Shown here one piece after another: positions 22,680-35,333 of a DNA stretch of 64,000 nucleotides. Made by a program: the position numbers and the translations under genes. The notes beneath the pieces are model-generated. The model was not told the DNA's origin, searched no databases, and saw nothing but the letters and a program-made list of their open reading frames with translations. The DNA lies in assembly GCA_029255685.2 (NCBI GenBank), contig CM055319.2, positions 33,567,068 through 33,631,067 of the forward strand, written 5' to 3'. This DNA is from Silene conica. Taxonomy: Eukaryota; Streptophyta; Magnoliopsida; Caryophyllales; Caryophyllaceae. Positions within the stretch are counted from its first letter, which is position 1. Each line of letters starts with the position of its first letter.

Positions 22680-24030
22680 ACTTCCCTGTAACAGTCGTGT
22701 TTTATTTTTTCCGAAAATAACTTGTTTTATTTTCCCTTGGCCAAACTTAATATGCTGTATAAGGAAATAGTATATTATTTTTGTGAAACGGTTTACTCTC
22801 GCATGATACATATTATTTTAAAACGGTTTAAGATAATGGATTATTAACTTGTTAAAATTAAAGTGGTTAAAACGGTATAATCACATAATTTTAATCCCGT
22901 AAAGGTGGTTTTGTAAAATTTGTTAAATCATAATAATAGTATTATGTCATGAATGAATTTTAATTTTAGTTGATGCATTTTATTTATCGTCTTGTTGAAT
23001 GCTTTTTGAATGCTTTTTATAACGTATTTAATTTTGCAAGAGGTTGTAACTTAGTGTGGCCTTAGAAGATTGTGTCACCGTAATGATGGGACACAGTCTT
23101 GCTTGTAATTTTGAGATCTTGAATCTCCGTTTTGGGTTTTTGCCATGTAATTAATTTTGTATTTAAATTAGAATGTAAATAGGATTATATTTGTAATTTA
23201 AATTAGTAATTTTGTGAAGACCAAAGACGGAGACCGGATGCTCACTCCCGCTGCAAGGACCAAGATGGAACATCAAGACAAGCTTCTAGGGTCCAACGGT
23301 GGATTCCAAAGTTGTTTTTATGTTTATTTTGGTAGGATAGGCCACACTAGGACTTTTATTTACGTTTATTGCATTTATTTTTATGCTTTCATCGATAATA
23401 GCTTACATCATATTCCGCCTAAAACCAAACCACCTATAACATGCCTGAAAAGTGACTCATGTAGAGGTTACGCGTTAGTTTTCTGTGACAATACAGATGT
23501 CACATGTCAATTGCAAAGCCATCACTTTATTTCATTCATTCACGCATATGCTAGATATTAGTTCACTTAAAATGGATAAATAAAAGTTGATGGAGTCTTC
23601 CTCGTATAACCAAAAATTGAGAATAGTCTTTATAAATCAGACTCCCATGAATCCCTTCTTCGTTGGTAGGCATAATATGACCCCTTCTACGTCGGGTAAG
23701 TGGGAACAGATGATTTATTTTATCTCAACATCATGGTCACTCGATACTAACTAGCGACTGAGATGGACTAATAGATAGGATTTACGGAAATCTATCGACC
23801 AAGAGTTCCAACGGTGGAATTAGCCAAGTTGTTGGCTTATCAATATACGAAAATTGAGTCTTGGGATCGTTTATATAATTCTTGAGGGAGATCAATTATA
23901 TAAATGCATGAGTCTACGAGTTTAAATACATTTTAATATAGACTTAAATCACAACAATGAGTTGCTTATATGGTTTTGTTTTATCTTCTTTTCAGTGTAG
24001 AACACGATCTTTTAAACTGCTGTATAACTA

Positions 24031-27000
24031 ATGGCTGGTGAAGACCCAATGCCAAGTGCCAAGCTAGCACGTGAATCCTGGCTAAAAGCCGTCATGGACT
24101 CCATGAATCAGTCTACTAGACTGAGGAATGATGGGTCAAACTTCTCTGACTGGGAGGCAGCACTACGGAATGCTGCCATTGCTGACGGAAAGCTTAAGTA
24201 CTTAACTGAGCCCATTCTGGCACACCCAGGAACTGGAGCTAGAGCTAACGAAGTTCGCGCTCATAGCGACTTCGTCATGGAAGCGGGTGCGATAAAGAAC
24301 GTATTCATCTATGCAATGGAATCAAATTAGCAAAGACGCTTCATAACCCATGGTGCAAACAAGATTTTCACCACGCTCACTAACGAATTCTCAAAAGCTC
24401 CGAGAATCGTTTCTTATGAGCATACCTGTCGCTTCTTTGAGGCGAAACTTCAGAAGGGCCAAGCGGTTAGCCCACATATTCTTCACATGATTGAGAATAT
24501 CAAAAAACTGGAGGCCCTAAACTGCAAGATCAGTGAGAACATAATCGTTGATCAAATGCTTCATTCGCTTCATGATGGGTTCGCCCTCTTCAGGGCCAAC
24601 TATTACATGAACGACATGAAGAAGACTCCTCATGAGCTCCACTCCCTTCTCGTACAGACCGAGAAGGATCTGAAATTAAGTGTGAGCGTGAAGCAGGATG
24701 TTCTCATGATCTGCAGTAAGGGTAAGGGTAAGGGTAAGGGAAAAGCTAAAGCTCAGTGCGACCTAACAGTAGGCAAGCCCAAGTTTAAGAAGTCAGGATT
24801 TACTAAGAGTGAGCCAGGTGAGTCGAGCAACTCACAGGGCAAAACAAAGAGCAAGGATACTAGCATGGAATGTCACCATTGCCACAAGACTGGGCATTGG
24901 AGGCGCTCATGCCCCGTGTATCGTGAGGACATTAAAGCAGGTCGTGTTACTCCTATTGGTATGTCTTCTTCTTCTTCTTCTTTTATTCACACGATTGAGA
25001 TTAACCATGCAAGTTACGGAACTTGGGTACTAGATACTGGTTGTGGTTCTCATCTATGTAATCATGTGCAGGGCCTCCGAAACCAAGAACCCCTCATCAA
25101 GGGTGAGGTTGACCTGCGTGTCGGGAATGGAGCACGTGTTGCTGCAGTCTCGAGGGGAACATACGTGATCCAGCTTCCAAGTGGATTCGAGTTATCTTTA
25201 TATAACTGTTATTATGTTCCTTGTTTATCCAAAAACATTATTTCAGTTTCTGCACTTGACAAACTTGGTTTTTCATTTGTAATAGAAAATAACAGTTGTA
25301 TTTTCTCATTACACAATATGATTTATGGCAAGGCAGTTTCCATGAATGAAATTTATGTTTTAGATCAAACCACCGAAATATTACATGTGAATAACAAGAG
25401 ATTAAAGGTAGGTGACAAAGATCAAACTTATCTATGGAATTGTCGTATGGGACACATAAATGAGAAACGCGTAAAACAGCTCATACAGAATGGAGCTATC
25501 TCGGCCTTTGATTTCGAATCATATGGCACGTGTGAATCATGTCTCATCGGTAAGATGACTCGTATTTCCTTCAAAGGTGTTGGAATGCGCGCTGCCGACC
25601 TATTAGGACTCATACATACGGACGTATGTGGCCCTATGTCGATCAACGCACGAGAAGGCTATAGGTATTTCATCCCTTTCACGGATGATTTAAGTAGATA
25701 TGGCTATGTCTACTTAATGAAGCATAAAAGTGAATCCTTTGACAAGTTCAAAGAATACCAGAATCGGGTACAGAACCAGCTGGGAAGAAAGATTAAAGCA
25801 CTACGTTCTAATCGTGGTGGTGAGTATCTTTCACACGAGTTTGATCAACACCTTAAAGACTGTGGCATCGTGCTACAGTTGACTCCACCTGGAACACCAC
25901 AATTAAATGGTGTGTCCGAACGGAGAAATCGAACTCTACTCGATATGGTTCGATCCATGATGAGTCACACCGTTGTGCCTGTTTCTTTGTAGGGCAATGC
26001 TCTTTTGTCGGCCGCTCTAATACTTAACCGAAATCCGTCTAAAGCTGTTGACAAGACTCCATACGAATTATGGAAGGGAACGGTCCCTAACTTGTCCTTT
26101 ATTCGGGTTTGGGGCTGCGAGGCTTATGTCAAGTGGAGACACGAGGATAAGCTCGGCCCGCGATCGGTCAAGACATACTTTATAGGCTATCCAAAGGGAA
26201 CTTTTGGTCATTACTTCTACTCGCCAACCGAACATCGTGTTTTTGTTGCGGCTAGTGCGACGTTCTTGGAGAAAGAATTTCTCGAGAACAAGTCGAGTAA
26301 TAGAACCTTCGATTTATCGGAGGTTCAAGAACCAACTACGGAGCAACCATTGGAAGAAACAGTTCCTTCAACCGAGGCTGCAGTAGATATTCCTGAGGAA
26401 CCTAGGAGGTCGGGAAGAGTCTCTATTCCTCCAGACAGATACATTGGTATGGTCGAGGAACATGATATAGATGACGTCTTACTCCTAGAGGGTAATGAAC
26501 CCACAACCTATAAAGGTGCCATGACTAGTTCTGACTCAAAGCTATGGCAAGAAGCCATGCAATCCGAGATGGACTCCATGTATGAGAACAACGTGTGGGA
26601 TCTTGTGGACCTACCTGCAAAGGTACGTCCCCTTCAATGCAAATGGCTTTACAAAATAAAGCATGCCGTGGAAGGAAAACAAGATATCCACAAGGCAAGA
26701 CTAGTTGCTAAAGGTTTCATCCAAGTGTCAGGCTTGCACTACGATGAGATCTTTGCACCCGTAGTCATGCTACGTTCCATTCGGATTATCTTAGCGATTG
26801 CCGCATTTCATGACTATGAAATATGGCAGATGGACGTTAAAACCGCCTTCTTAAATGGTTATTTGGAGGAAGAGTTGTACATGGTACAACCCGAGGGTTT
26901 TATTGATCCAGAAAATCCTAAGAAGGTTTGCAAGCTTAAGCGTTCCATCTATGGACTTAAGCAAGCATCACGGAGTTGGAATCATCGCTTCGACCAGGTG

Positions 27001-27709
27001 ATAAAAGAGAATTGGTTCATTCGATCAGTCAAGGAACCATGTCTCTATATCAAGTCGAGTGGGAGCAAGATCGTCTTCCTAGTACTGTATGTCGATGACA
27101 TACTCTTGATTGGGAACGATATACCTCTCTTATCTTCGGTTAAAGCATGGTTGAAAAACCATTTCCAGATGAAAGATCTGGGAGAGGCACAAAGAATTTT
27201 GGGCATCCGTATCTACAGGGATAGATCACGACGGATGTTGTCTCTCAGTCAGGAGTCTTACATAGATAAGATTCTAGAGAGATTCAGCATGACGAACTCC
27301 AAGAAAGGGTTCCTTCCTATGACTACTGGGCTTCACTTGAGCAAAACTCAAGAAGCTAAGACATTGGAAGAGAAAGAGCGCATGAGTCGGATTCCTTATG
27401 CTTCGACAATAGGATCGATCATATATGCCATGATATGCACACGTCCAGACGTTGCATATGCATTGAGTATGACAAGTCGATTCCAAGCTCATCCAGGTGA
27501 ACAACACTGGATGGCCATGAAAAACATTCTTAAGTACCTACGGAGGACTAAAGATTGGGGATTGATTTATGGAGGCGACTCGACGCTCTACGCGACGGGT
27601 TACGCAGATACTAGCTTCCAAACGGATCGAGATGACTCGAAATCTCAGTCTGGATTCGTTTTTACTCTTAATGGCGCTGCTGTCAGCTGGAAAAGTTCTA
27701 AACAAAGTG
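24031..27709 (+). pseudogene. Angela-like Copia gag-pol, copy 2
   Basis: Same frame and domain order as copy 1, but only two stops before the solo LTR: TAG 24328 and TAG 25990, both shared with copy 1. The segment 24487-25992 (501 codons) holds the gag C-terminus, CCHC knuckle (residues 129-142), protease DTG (183-185), and integrase with D379, Asn at the second catalytic position 442 and E478 (35 residues apart). The segment 26005-27729 (574 codons) holds the integrase C-terminus, RT with YVDD (362-365) and the first part of RNase H, ending in LTR-derived codons. The integrase first HHCC residue is Asn (25438-25440). It cannot be autonomous. Confidence 0.92.
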
Positions 27710-29199
27710 TGAAGAGTCTATTGATATAATATACTCAAGAAGGGGGGGGGGGGGGTTGAATTGAGTATGCCTTCTTTTTCAAATCTTCTTCGATGTGTGT
27801 GTAGTTGTATGATGATTGTTGAGTAGAGCAATAATAAAGTAGAGGCACGATATTTTTGAAGTGGTTCAGTCTCACACTCTGAGACCTACGTCCACTATTC
27901 TCGATTAATAAAATTAGTACCAACTCTGGATTACAATTTTATCAACCCTACTCGTGCGACTTTGATGTTAGTCACAACTCAATCTAGATACCGTTAAATA
28001 TCTAGCTACGACAAATACCGTTAAATATTTGTCTTACAACGAGTACCGCTAAATACTCAATCTATCTTACGTGAATAAGATAAAGTCTTCAATGTTTTCT
28101 TGGTGTCACAATCTTGAATGAATAAGATCAATGCTTGAGCACTTGAATCTTGAATCGGATTTGACAATGATAAGCTCGAATATTGAAGTATATGACCGAC
28201 GGCTTTCTCTTGATTTGCGTGTATGTGTGTTGTGTATTTCGTGTATCTTAATGTCTCATAGGTAGTCTATTTATATAGAATATGTATCTAGGTATTTCAA
28301 ACCCTAGATGATTTAGGAATATTACTTAAAACTAGAATACTAGTCTTTTAGTAATACTACCTTAAATCTAATCTTAATATATTTAGGAAAGATTTAATAA
28401 TATACTTTATGTATTATATAAGGAATTTATTTCCTAATTCATATTTAGGAAAGATCTTTATATAATAAACAACTAGTATCCTTATTAAATCAACTTCCTA
28501 AACCATGTCAAAGATAATAAAATATATTACCATAATATAATCTTAGTTTGTTTAGGACATTAAATAAATACATAATATTTACTTAATTTAATCCCATACG
28601 AATTATGGAATCGTGACATGATACACGTTTCCAAAGTCGTACCAAACTAATATATCCGATTATATTATTTGACAAATAAGATCATATAAAAATCCTTAGT
28701 TTATTTTAGTAATAAATAATTATCTCATAAGACAATTATTTATTCCTTATTTAACTTAAAGATATTTTATATAATCCTATTAAGATTAACAATTCTATTT
28801 ATTAAAATAGAATACCAATTAAACACTAATTCTACACGACACTAATATAGAAACAATTGTTTCAACTCAAACACATATATATTCCGATCATTTCTTCATG
28901 ATATAGAGTTATAGCTACGGGCTATAACTAGGATCAGTCTTGTACTAAAGCTATAGTTGATGAATATAACTTTAGTTTATTATGCGCGCTTGTGATCTTC
29001 TATCAATCTTCGACTTAGTCAATTTAGTGACTAATATGCTTGAATCTTTTATACTTGATTGAGTAGATCTTGTTACTAAGATTCTGTACACTTAGCACAC
29101 GATTATACATACGAGTATATAATATATAAATAGCTAGACTTGTCATTATCAAAACATAAACATATATACTATATATATATTTGAATACATGGTTCAACA
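27710..29199 (-). mobile_element. SIRE-type solo LTR in Angela copy 2
   Basis: 1490 bp, the same insertion as 16956-18442 with the same AAGTG TSD (27705-27709 and 29200-29204). It differs mainly by a longer G-run near 27742. The stem-loop triplet is at 27984-28058 and the TATA candidate at 28267-28278 (minus). Confidence 0.92.
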
Positions 29200-29204
29200 A
29201 AGTG

Positions 29205-29365
29205 TTATAGCAGATTCTACAACTGAGTCCGCGTAAAAGAAGATATTCATTGATAAGATCGCTACGGATGACAACATAGCTGATCCTCTCACTAAAGCAT
29301 TACCACGTGATAAGCGTGAAGGGCACATTCATTCCATGGGAATTAGATGTGTTCCTAAGTTGTAG
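29205..29365 (+). pseudogene. Angela RNase H remnant, copy 2
   Basis: Same truncated C-terminal segment as 18448-18608, with the same internal deletion and early TAA, ending at TAG 29363. The shared lesion supports duplication of a single dead template. Confidence 0.82.
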
Positions 29366-30227
29366 TACTCTTTTATGAATTCATGTAATAATTCATTTTC
29401 TCGTGTACTCTATTCAACCTCATTGTTATGATATATAATGTTTTGTTTTTCATGTGGAATTGTACACCAATTTTGAACACCACAAAGTGAACTGAATAAC
29501 ATTACATCGTTTTAGTCCTTGATTACCCACTTGAGCTGATAACTCAGGTAATCATTTTGTGACGTTGGTTGATGGTGGGTTCAACGAGCCATAAGTCACA
29601 CGGCTGACTGACCAATCACAAAGGCGAGTTATACGGATATCTCGTAGGACACCCCGTGACAATGTTATGGAGTCCTAAATGTTTTATAACATTGGGTGCC
29701 AGGTCGTGGATAGGACCTCCATAGTGTTCCTTAGAGTCGAGTCTTTTGACTTTCAACTGTCTCTTGAGATTAAGGCAGATTTTGGGTAACTTTGGTTTCT
29801 TTCCCACGGTCATCGTAACAGGGGCCAAGAGGATTTTTTCTGGGTTATTTCATGCTGCGCGATATCGGCAGGATTCGAGTTGAGGGAAATATCCAAACCC
29901 TTATCAGGATTTGATCATTTCTCAGGGCCACTCGAGGAGTAGTAACTGAAATGCATGGCCATGCTCGAATACAGATTCGTTTTATTAGTTAAGTTACTCT
30001 CTAGTCGGGGAAACCACTCTTGATACAGATCGCTTGTGAGATACGACCTTTGCGAATGCGGATTTGCAAATTGTCTTACATTGAGTGGGAGAAATTTTAA
30101 AAGGATATGAGAATCGGTTATCGCACCTACACTTGTACGGACAAGTGGGAGTTTGTTGGAGCTTGTGTCCTCCACATGTAGTGTGATAACGTCATTGCAC
30201 ATACCCTTCTACGGACAAGTGAGAGAT
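29366..30227 (+). other. Angela 3' noncoding region and PPT, copy 2
   Basis: 862 bp, equivalent to 18609-19470, ending in the purine tract AAGTGAGAGAT directly before LTR3. Nothing coding recognised. Confidence 0.75.
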
Positions 30228-32989
30228 TGTTCGTATTCTTTATGAAGATTTCCATTAATTGCTAAAAAGGTAACTAGGTGTTTCTCTTTTAATTATGTTT
30301 ATGCCAATTGATGTAATTAATATGATTTAATGATTGTTTGTACGATTAGTACATGTTTGATTATTTATTGTCATGGATTAATTATGTCTCATATATTTAT
30401 GTATGTTTTATTATCGTAATTGTGGATTATAATGTGTTGATAAGTCATTATGGCTGCCGTGTGCACAACTAGGGTTCGCGAGGGAAACCCTAGATGGCGG
30501 CATGGCTAACGGCCAAGAGTGTTGCTCAAGGTTATAGTTGAAGTATGTGTAACCTTGAAAATATGATTCAAGGTTATTGCTGAAACTAGTACAATCTTGA
30601 GTACGACTCAAAGTTATAGCTAAAGTTAATATAACCTTGGGTTGCGAGCTAAAGTTTTAGCTGAAGTTAATATAACTTTGGGTTGCGAGCTAAACTTATA
30701 GCTTAAGTTCATATAACTTTGGGTTGCGATTTAAAGTTATAGCTGAAGTTAATATAACTTTGAACTACGAGTTAAAGTTATAGTTGAGACTAACGTAAAC
30801 CTGAGGTATGACTCAAGGTTACGGTTAGTGCTAGTATAACTTTAGGTTCATGTCAAGGTTTAGCTAAGGCTACTATAACCTCAAGCCATATATGGAAGTT
30901 ATAGTTGAGGTTAGTATAACCTCACATCCATTACTTATGTTATAGTTAAGGTAACTATAACTTTGGTTGTTTATACTTGGTTCACATGTTAAGGTTCCTA
31001 TAACCTTGGTTTATCATAATTCTTTCACATGTTGAGTTGTGTTAAGTGATTGTATTATATTGTGTTGCATATATCGTTGGATACTTCTGTATATTTGACA
31101 TTAAGACAGTCTGTTATGATGTTCTACTGGTTTGAGTCGTGATGTTATTCACGCATGTTTGTACAGTCAGTTATACTGTGCATTGTTGTTTGCTAGTTTG
31201 AATAGATGACGGTAGTATCAGTTATATACTATCGGAATGAACTAACGCTACCCATTGACGTGGGATTTATTTTGGTCTATGTTCGGGGGTGGCCAGATTC
31301 GTCAGTTATACCGTCTGGGTCCCGAGTGTCGTTCGGTGTACAGTTATTGCATCGAGAGGTCTGGCCAGGTCTTAGGCACATAGGCAGTAGTGATACGCTA
31401 TACATAGTATCGTGGGGGTAGTGGTTATACGCTCCACACCGATGGAGGCAGTGGTTATACGCTTCGTCAGCTAGAGGCAGTGGTTATATGCTCTGGCAAG
31501 TTAGAGGCAGTGGTTATACGCTCTAACGGGCGTTCGCTCTATTCGCTATCCTTTGATGATAGCTTTGTGCCTTCAGTTGCGATGGATTGCGTGTCACCAT
31601 ATCAGCTATGTTTTATTGCTAGCATTGTGCCTTATGTTACTATGAGTCGTGAGTTACTTGAGTTATAAGTGTTCATGGTCTAGTGTTCGCATATGGTCTA
31701 GGTTTGTTGGTTTCATCTGTCTGGTGTAGAGAATATCATGGTTAGCTAAGTTTGCTTTCATGTCATGTTGTGTTGCATCCTCACATGATCGTCGTAATAT
31801 GTCTTCAAATGAAGGTAAGTTTGATTGACTTTCATGAGTGTAGATGATCTCGCATGTTTACTGGTTTTACATTTCAATTGTTATTGATTGTTGGTTACAT
31901 TTAATTGTTGTAAACATGACTGGGAGAGCATCTAGTTACTCCCGACTGATTGTCGACCCCCTTCTCAGGTTGTTCATGTTGGGGCTGGTGTCCTTGACTA
32001 TTAAGTACAATGACTTATTAAATCTCTTTAAGGATCACAAGGGCATACTTCAGTATTATTATCAGTTGATCCACGTCGTTTATCAATAACGGTTGGCTTG
32101 CTAGATAAGTTTGACGTTATTGTCATACGGATGGCGGTGATCAACTGGTCCCTATACGTCACACCTATAGGACACGTTTGAGAGATGTGAAGGTATGCAA
32201 ATACAGTCACATTTATGCCGAATACGACTAAACAGTTAGTCAGAGGTATTGACTATTAAATTAGTCAATAAGATGTTGAGATTATTATTTAATACGGATT
32301 AAATAATTTTAGCTAACACGGATTACATGATTAATTCGTAAATTAAATATAAACGGTTATATTTAATTAAATATTGTATTCGCGTATTAATATAAACAGT
32401 TATATTAATTTAGGTAATTATACAATATCGTAATTTTATCAGACCATTATTAATACATCGACTGCATTAATATCTGATAACACGTGTACGATTTATAAAT
32501 AAAACCCGCGAATAATATTTAGCTAATCGGGTCGAATCACGCAAAGGTATAAGGTAAGAGTGGGAAAAGCCCACTCTCACCTCAACCCGTTCGGCCGACC
32601 CAATCACTACATAAGGAGAGTCCTTCTCCTTTTGTCATGTTACTGCTTCTTTGATTGTTTTACTGATAAAACACATCTCAAGGAAATTAGGGTTTTGAGA
32701 ACTGCCTTTTCCCAAAACCCAGATCTCACATCTAAAACCTCACAAAACTCTCCCCATATTGCAAGGCAATTGAAGAGCCTTTCTAGCACATGCGACATCA
32801 TCTTAAACAAAGTCTTGGGTGCAAGTTATAGGAGGGAATTTACTTTAATTCCTGTTCTTAGGCCTGTTCAAGCAAGGACCCAAGGTTGTTTCTTTTTCAT
32901 GTTTTTATTAAATTATGACAATAATCTCAATTGTAAAATTCGTTATAATCCTTCACGTTTTAGGGCGAATACATGCTTTATTCCCCACA
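30228..32989 (+). mobile_element. Angela-like Copia LTR 3
   Basis: 2762 bp, third copy. It has a few private changes (for example near 30730, 31634, 32412, 32790). The hairpin array is at 30526-31028 and the TATA candidate at 32492-32501. Left neighbour is a PPT, right neighbour a PBS, so it again joins two internal regions. Confidence 0.93.
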
Positions 32990-32991
32990 AG

Positions 32992-33003
32992 TGGTATCAG
33001 AGC
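32992..33003 (+). other. Primer-binding site, Angela copy 3
   Basis: TGGTATCAGAGC two bases after LTR3, as in the other copies. Confidence 0.93.
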
Positions 33004-33082
33004 CAAGGCCACGAGATTTTACTTTTGTGTTTTTCATAAGTTTTGGTTAAAAATTTTGAAAATCGATTTCTGCCGGCGTGTG

Positions 33083-33435
33083 GGTCGGTCGACCCATTAT
33101 TGTGGTCGGTCGACCAATACCCGCGTAGGGTTTCTGTTTTTCGGCAGTTTCTCTTTTGCGTTTTCAGAAACTCGGTTTCTTGTTTTGTGGTCGGTCGACC
33201 TGGTTAATAGGTCGGTCGACCATTCTGCTGTTACAAAAAAAAAAAAAAAAAAAAAAAATCGTCAGGAGGTCGGTCGACGTGTTTATTGGGTCGGTAGACC
33301 TCTCTGCAGTTACAGGAATTTTTTTTTCTGCCAGGAGGTCGGTCGACCTGTTTAATGGGTCGGTGGACCTCTTTGCTGATACAGGAATTTTTTTTTTCAG
33401 TAGGTCTGTCGACCCCATGTTGAGGTCAGTCGACC
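33083..33435. repeat. GGTCGGTCGACC palindrome array, copy 3
   Basis: Ten units as in copy 2, but two have lost the palindrome by point change (GGTCGGTCGACG near 33270 and GGTCAGTCGACC at 33424). It is followed by leader 33436-34785 that matches the other copies. Confidence 0.85.
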
Positions 33436-34785
33436 ACTTCCCTGTAACAGTCGTGTTTTATTTTTTCCGAAAATAACTTGTTTTATTTTCCCTTGGCCAA
33501 AAGTAATATGCTGTATACGGAAATAGTATATTATTTTTGTGAAACGGTTTACTCTCGCATGATACATATTATTTTAAAACGGTTTAAGATAATGGATTAT
33601 TAACTTGTTAAAATTAAAGTGGTTAAAACGGTATAATCACATAATTTTAATCCCGTAAAGGTGGTTTTGTAAAATTTGTTAAATCATAATAACAGTATTA
33701 TGTCATGAATGAATTTTAATTTTAGTTGATGCATTTTATTTATCGTCTTGTTGAATGCTTTTTGAATGCTTTTTATAACGTATTTAATTTTGCAAGAGGT
33801 TGTAACTTAGTGTGGCCTTAGAAGATTGTGTCACCGTAATGATGGGACACAGTCTTGCTTGTAATTTTGAGATCTTGAATCTCCGTTTTGGGTTTTTGCC
33901 ATGTAATTAATTTTGTATTTAAATAGAATGTAAATAGGATTATATTTGTAATTTAAATTAGTAATTTTGTGAAGACCAAAGACGGAGACCGGATGCTCAC
34001 TCCCGCTGCAAGGACCAAGATGGAACATCAAGACAAGCTTCTAGGGTCCAACGGTGGATTCCAAAGTTGTTTTTATGTTTATTTTGGTAGGATAGGCCAC
34101 ACTAGGACTTTTATTTACGTTTATTGCATTTATTTTTATGCTTTCATCGATAATAGCTTACATCATATTCCGCCTAAAACCAAACCACCTATAACATGCC
34201 TGAAAAGTGACTCATGTAGAGGTTACGCGTTAGTTTTCTGTGACAATACAGATGTCACATGTCAATTGCAAAGCCATCACTTTATTTCATTCATTCACGC
34301 ATATGCTAGATATTAGTTCACTTAAAATGGATAAATAAAAGTTGATGGAGTCTTCCTCGTATAACCAAAAATTGAGAATAGTCTTTATAAATCAGACTCC
34401 CATGAATCCCTTCTTCGTTGGTAGGCATAATATGACCCCTTCTACGTCGGGTAAGTGGGAACAGATGATTTATTTTATCTCAACATCATGGTCACTCGAT
34501 ACTAACTAGCGACTGAGATGGACTAATAGATAGGATTTACGGAAATCTATCGACCAAGAGTTCCAACGGTGGAATTAGCCAAGTTGTTGGCTTATCAATA
34601 TACGAAAATTGAGTCTTGGGATCGTTTATATAATTCTTGAGGGAGATCAATTATATAAATGCATGAGTCTACGAGTTTAAATACATTTTAATATAGACTT
34701 AAATCACAACAATGAGTTGCTTATATGGTTTTGTTTTATCTTCTTTTCAGTGTAGAACACGATCTTTTAAACTGCTGTATAACTA

Positions 34786-34910
34786 ATGGCTGGTGAAGAC
34801 CCAATGCCAAGTGCCAAGCTAGCACGTGAATCCTGGCTAAAAGCCTTCATGGACTCCATGAATCAGTCTACTAGACTGAGGAATGATGGGTCAAACTTCT
34901 CTGACTGGGA
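34786..34910 (+). pseudogene. Angela gag, copy 3, truncated
   Basis: The first 41 codons of gag, matching copies 1 and 2 apart from one Val-to-Phe change, then an abrupt join to LTR-end sequence after GACTGGGA. The remainder of this third internal region is deleted. Confidence 0.88.
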
Positions 34911-35031
34911 ATACATGCTTTATTCCCCACAGTCTTTTTCATGTTTTTATTAACTTATGACAATAATCTCAATTGTAAAATTCGTTATAATCCTTCACGT
35001 TTTAGGGCGAATACATGCTTTATTCCCCACA
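34911..35031 (+). other. Filler made of Angela LTR ends
   Basis: Two pieces of the LTR 3' end in tandem: ATACATGCTTTATTCCCCACA (34911-34931), then TCTTTTTCATG through to CCCCACA (34933-35031), corresponding to about the last 100 bp of the LTR. This looks like templated filler at a repaired break and closes the tandem array. No TSD matches the left edge (TTTGT at 8732-8736 versus GTTCA at 35032-35036). Confidence 0.75.
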
Positions 35032-35145
35032 GTTCAGGTGGTCGCTGCTGAGTTGATGCTTGCTTGGGGAATGTGGGAAGCGAGCTTAATAAATTGTTTA
35101 GGACCTTTGCTTTAAGTTTTTAAGAACCTTTGAATAATGTATTAG
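35032..35145 (+). other. Flank, possible continuation of the 8014 LTR
   Basis: 114 bp of non-Angela sequence starting GTTCAGGTGGTCG. Plant Gypsy LTRs often have TTCAGGTA-like sequence in this part (see 3655 and 60893), so this may be the downstream part of the LTR that starts at 8014. No domain or repeat is visible. The assignment is an inference. Confidence 0.35.
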
Positions 35146-35333
35146 TGAAGAGTCTATTGACCTAGATATACTCAAGAAGGGGGAGTTGAATTGAGTATGC
35201 CAACCTTTTCAATTCTTCTTCGATGTATGTTGATAGAACGTGATAGTAGCAAGTAATGAGTAAGAATGATAAAGTAAAAGGAGACACGATCTTTTGAAGT
35301 GGTTCAGTTTCACAAATCGAAACCTACGTCCAC
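35146..35333 (-). mobile_element. SIRE LTR fragment
   Basis: 188 bp matching the first part (plus-strand reading) of the SIRE LTR at 48444. It stops at CCTACGTCCAC and is fused to SIRE protease-region sequence. On the element's minus orientation this is the very 3' end of the 3' LTR. RT, RNase H, the extra ORF, the PPT and most of the LTR are deleted between the two parts. Confidence 0.85.

Noticed and set aside
8737-34931. Three independent insertions of Angela elements
   Set aside because: No TSDs between units, directly abutting PPT-LTR-PBS, and shared stops and a shared solo-LTR insertion at the same base.
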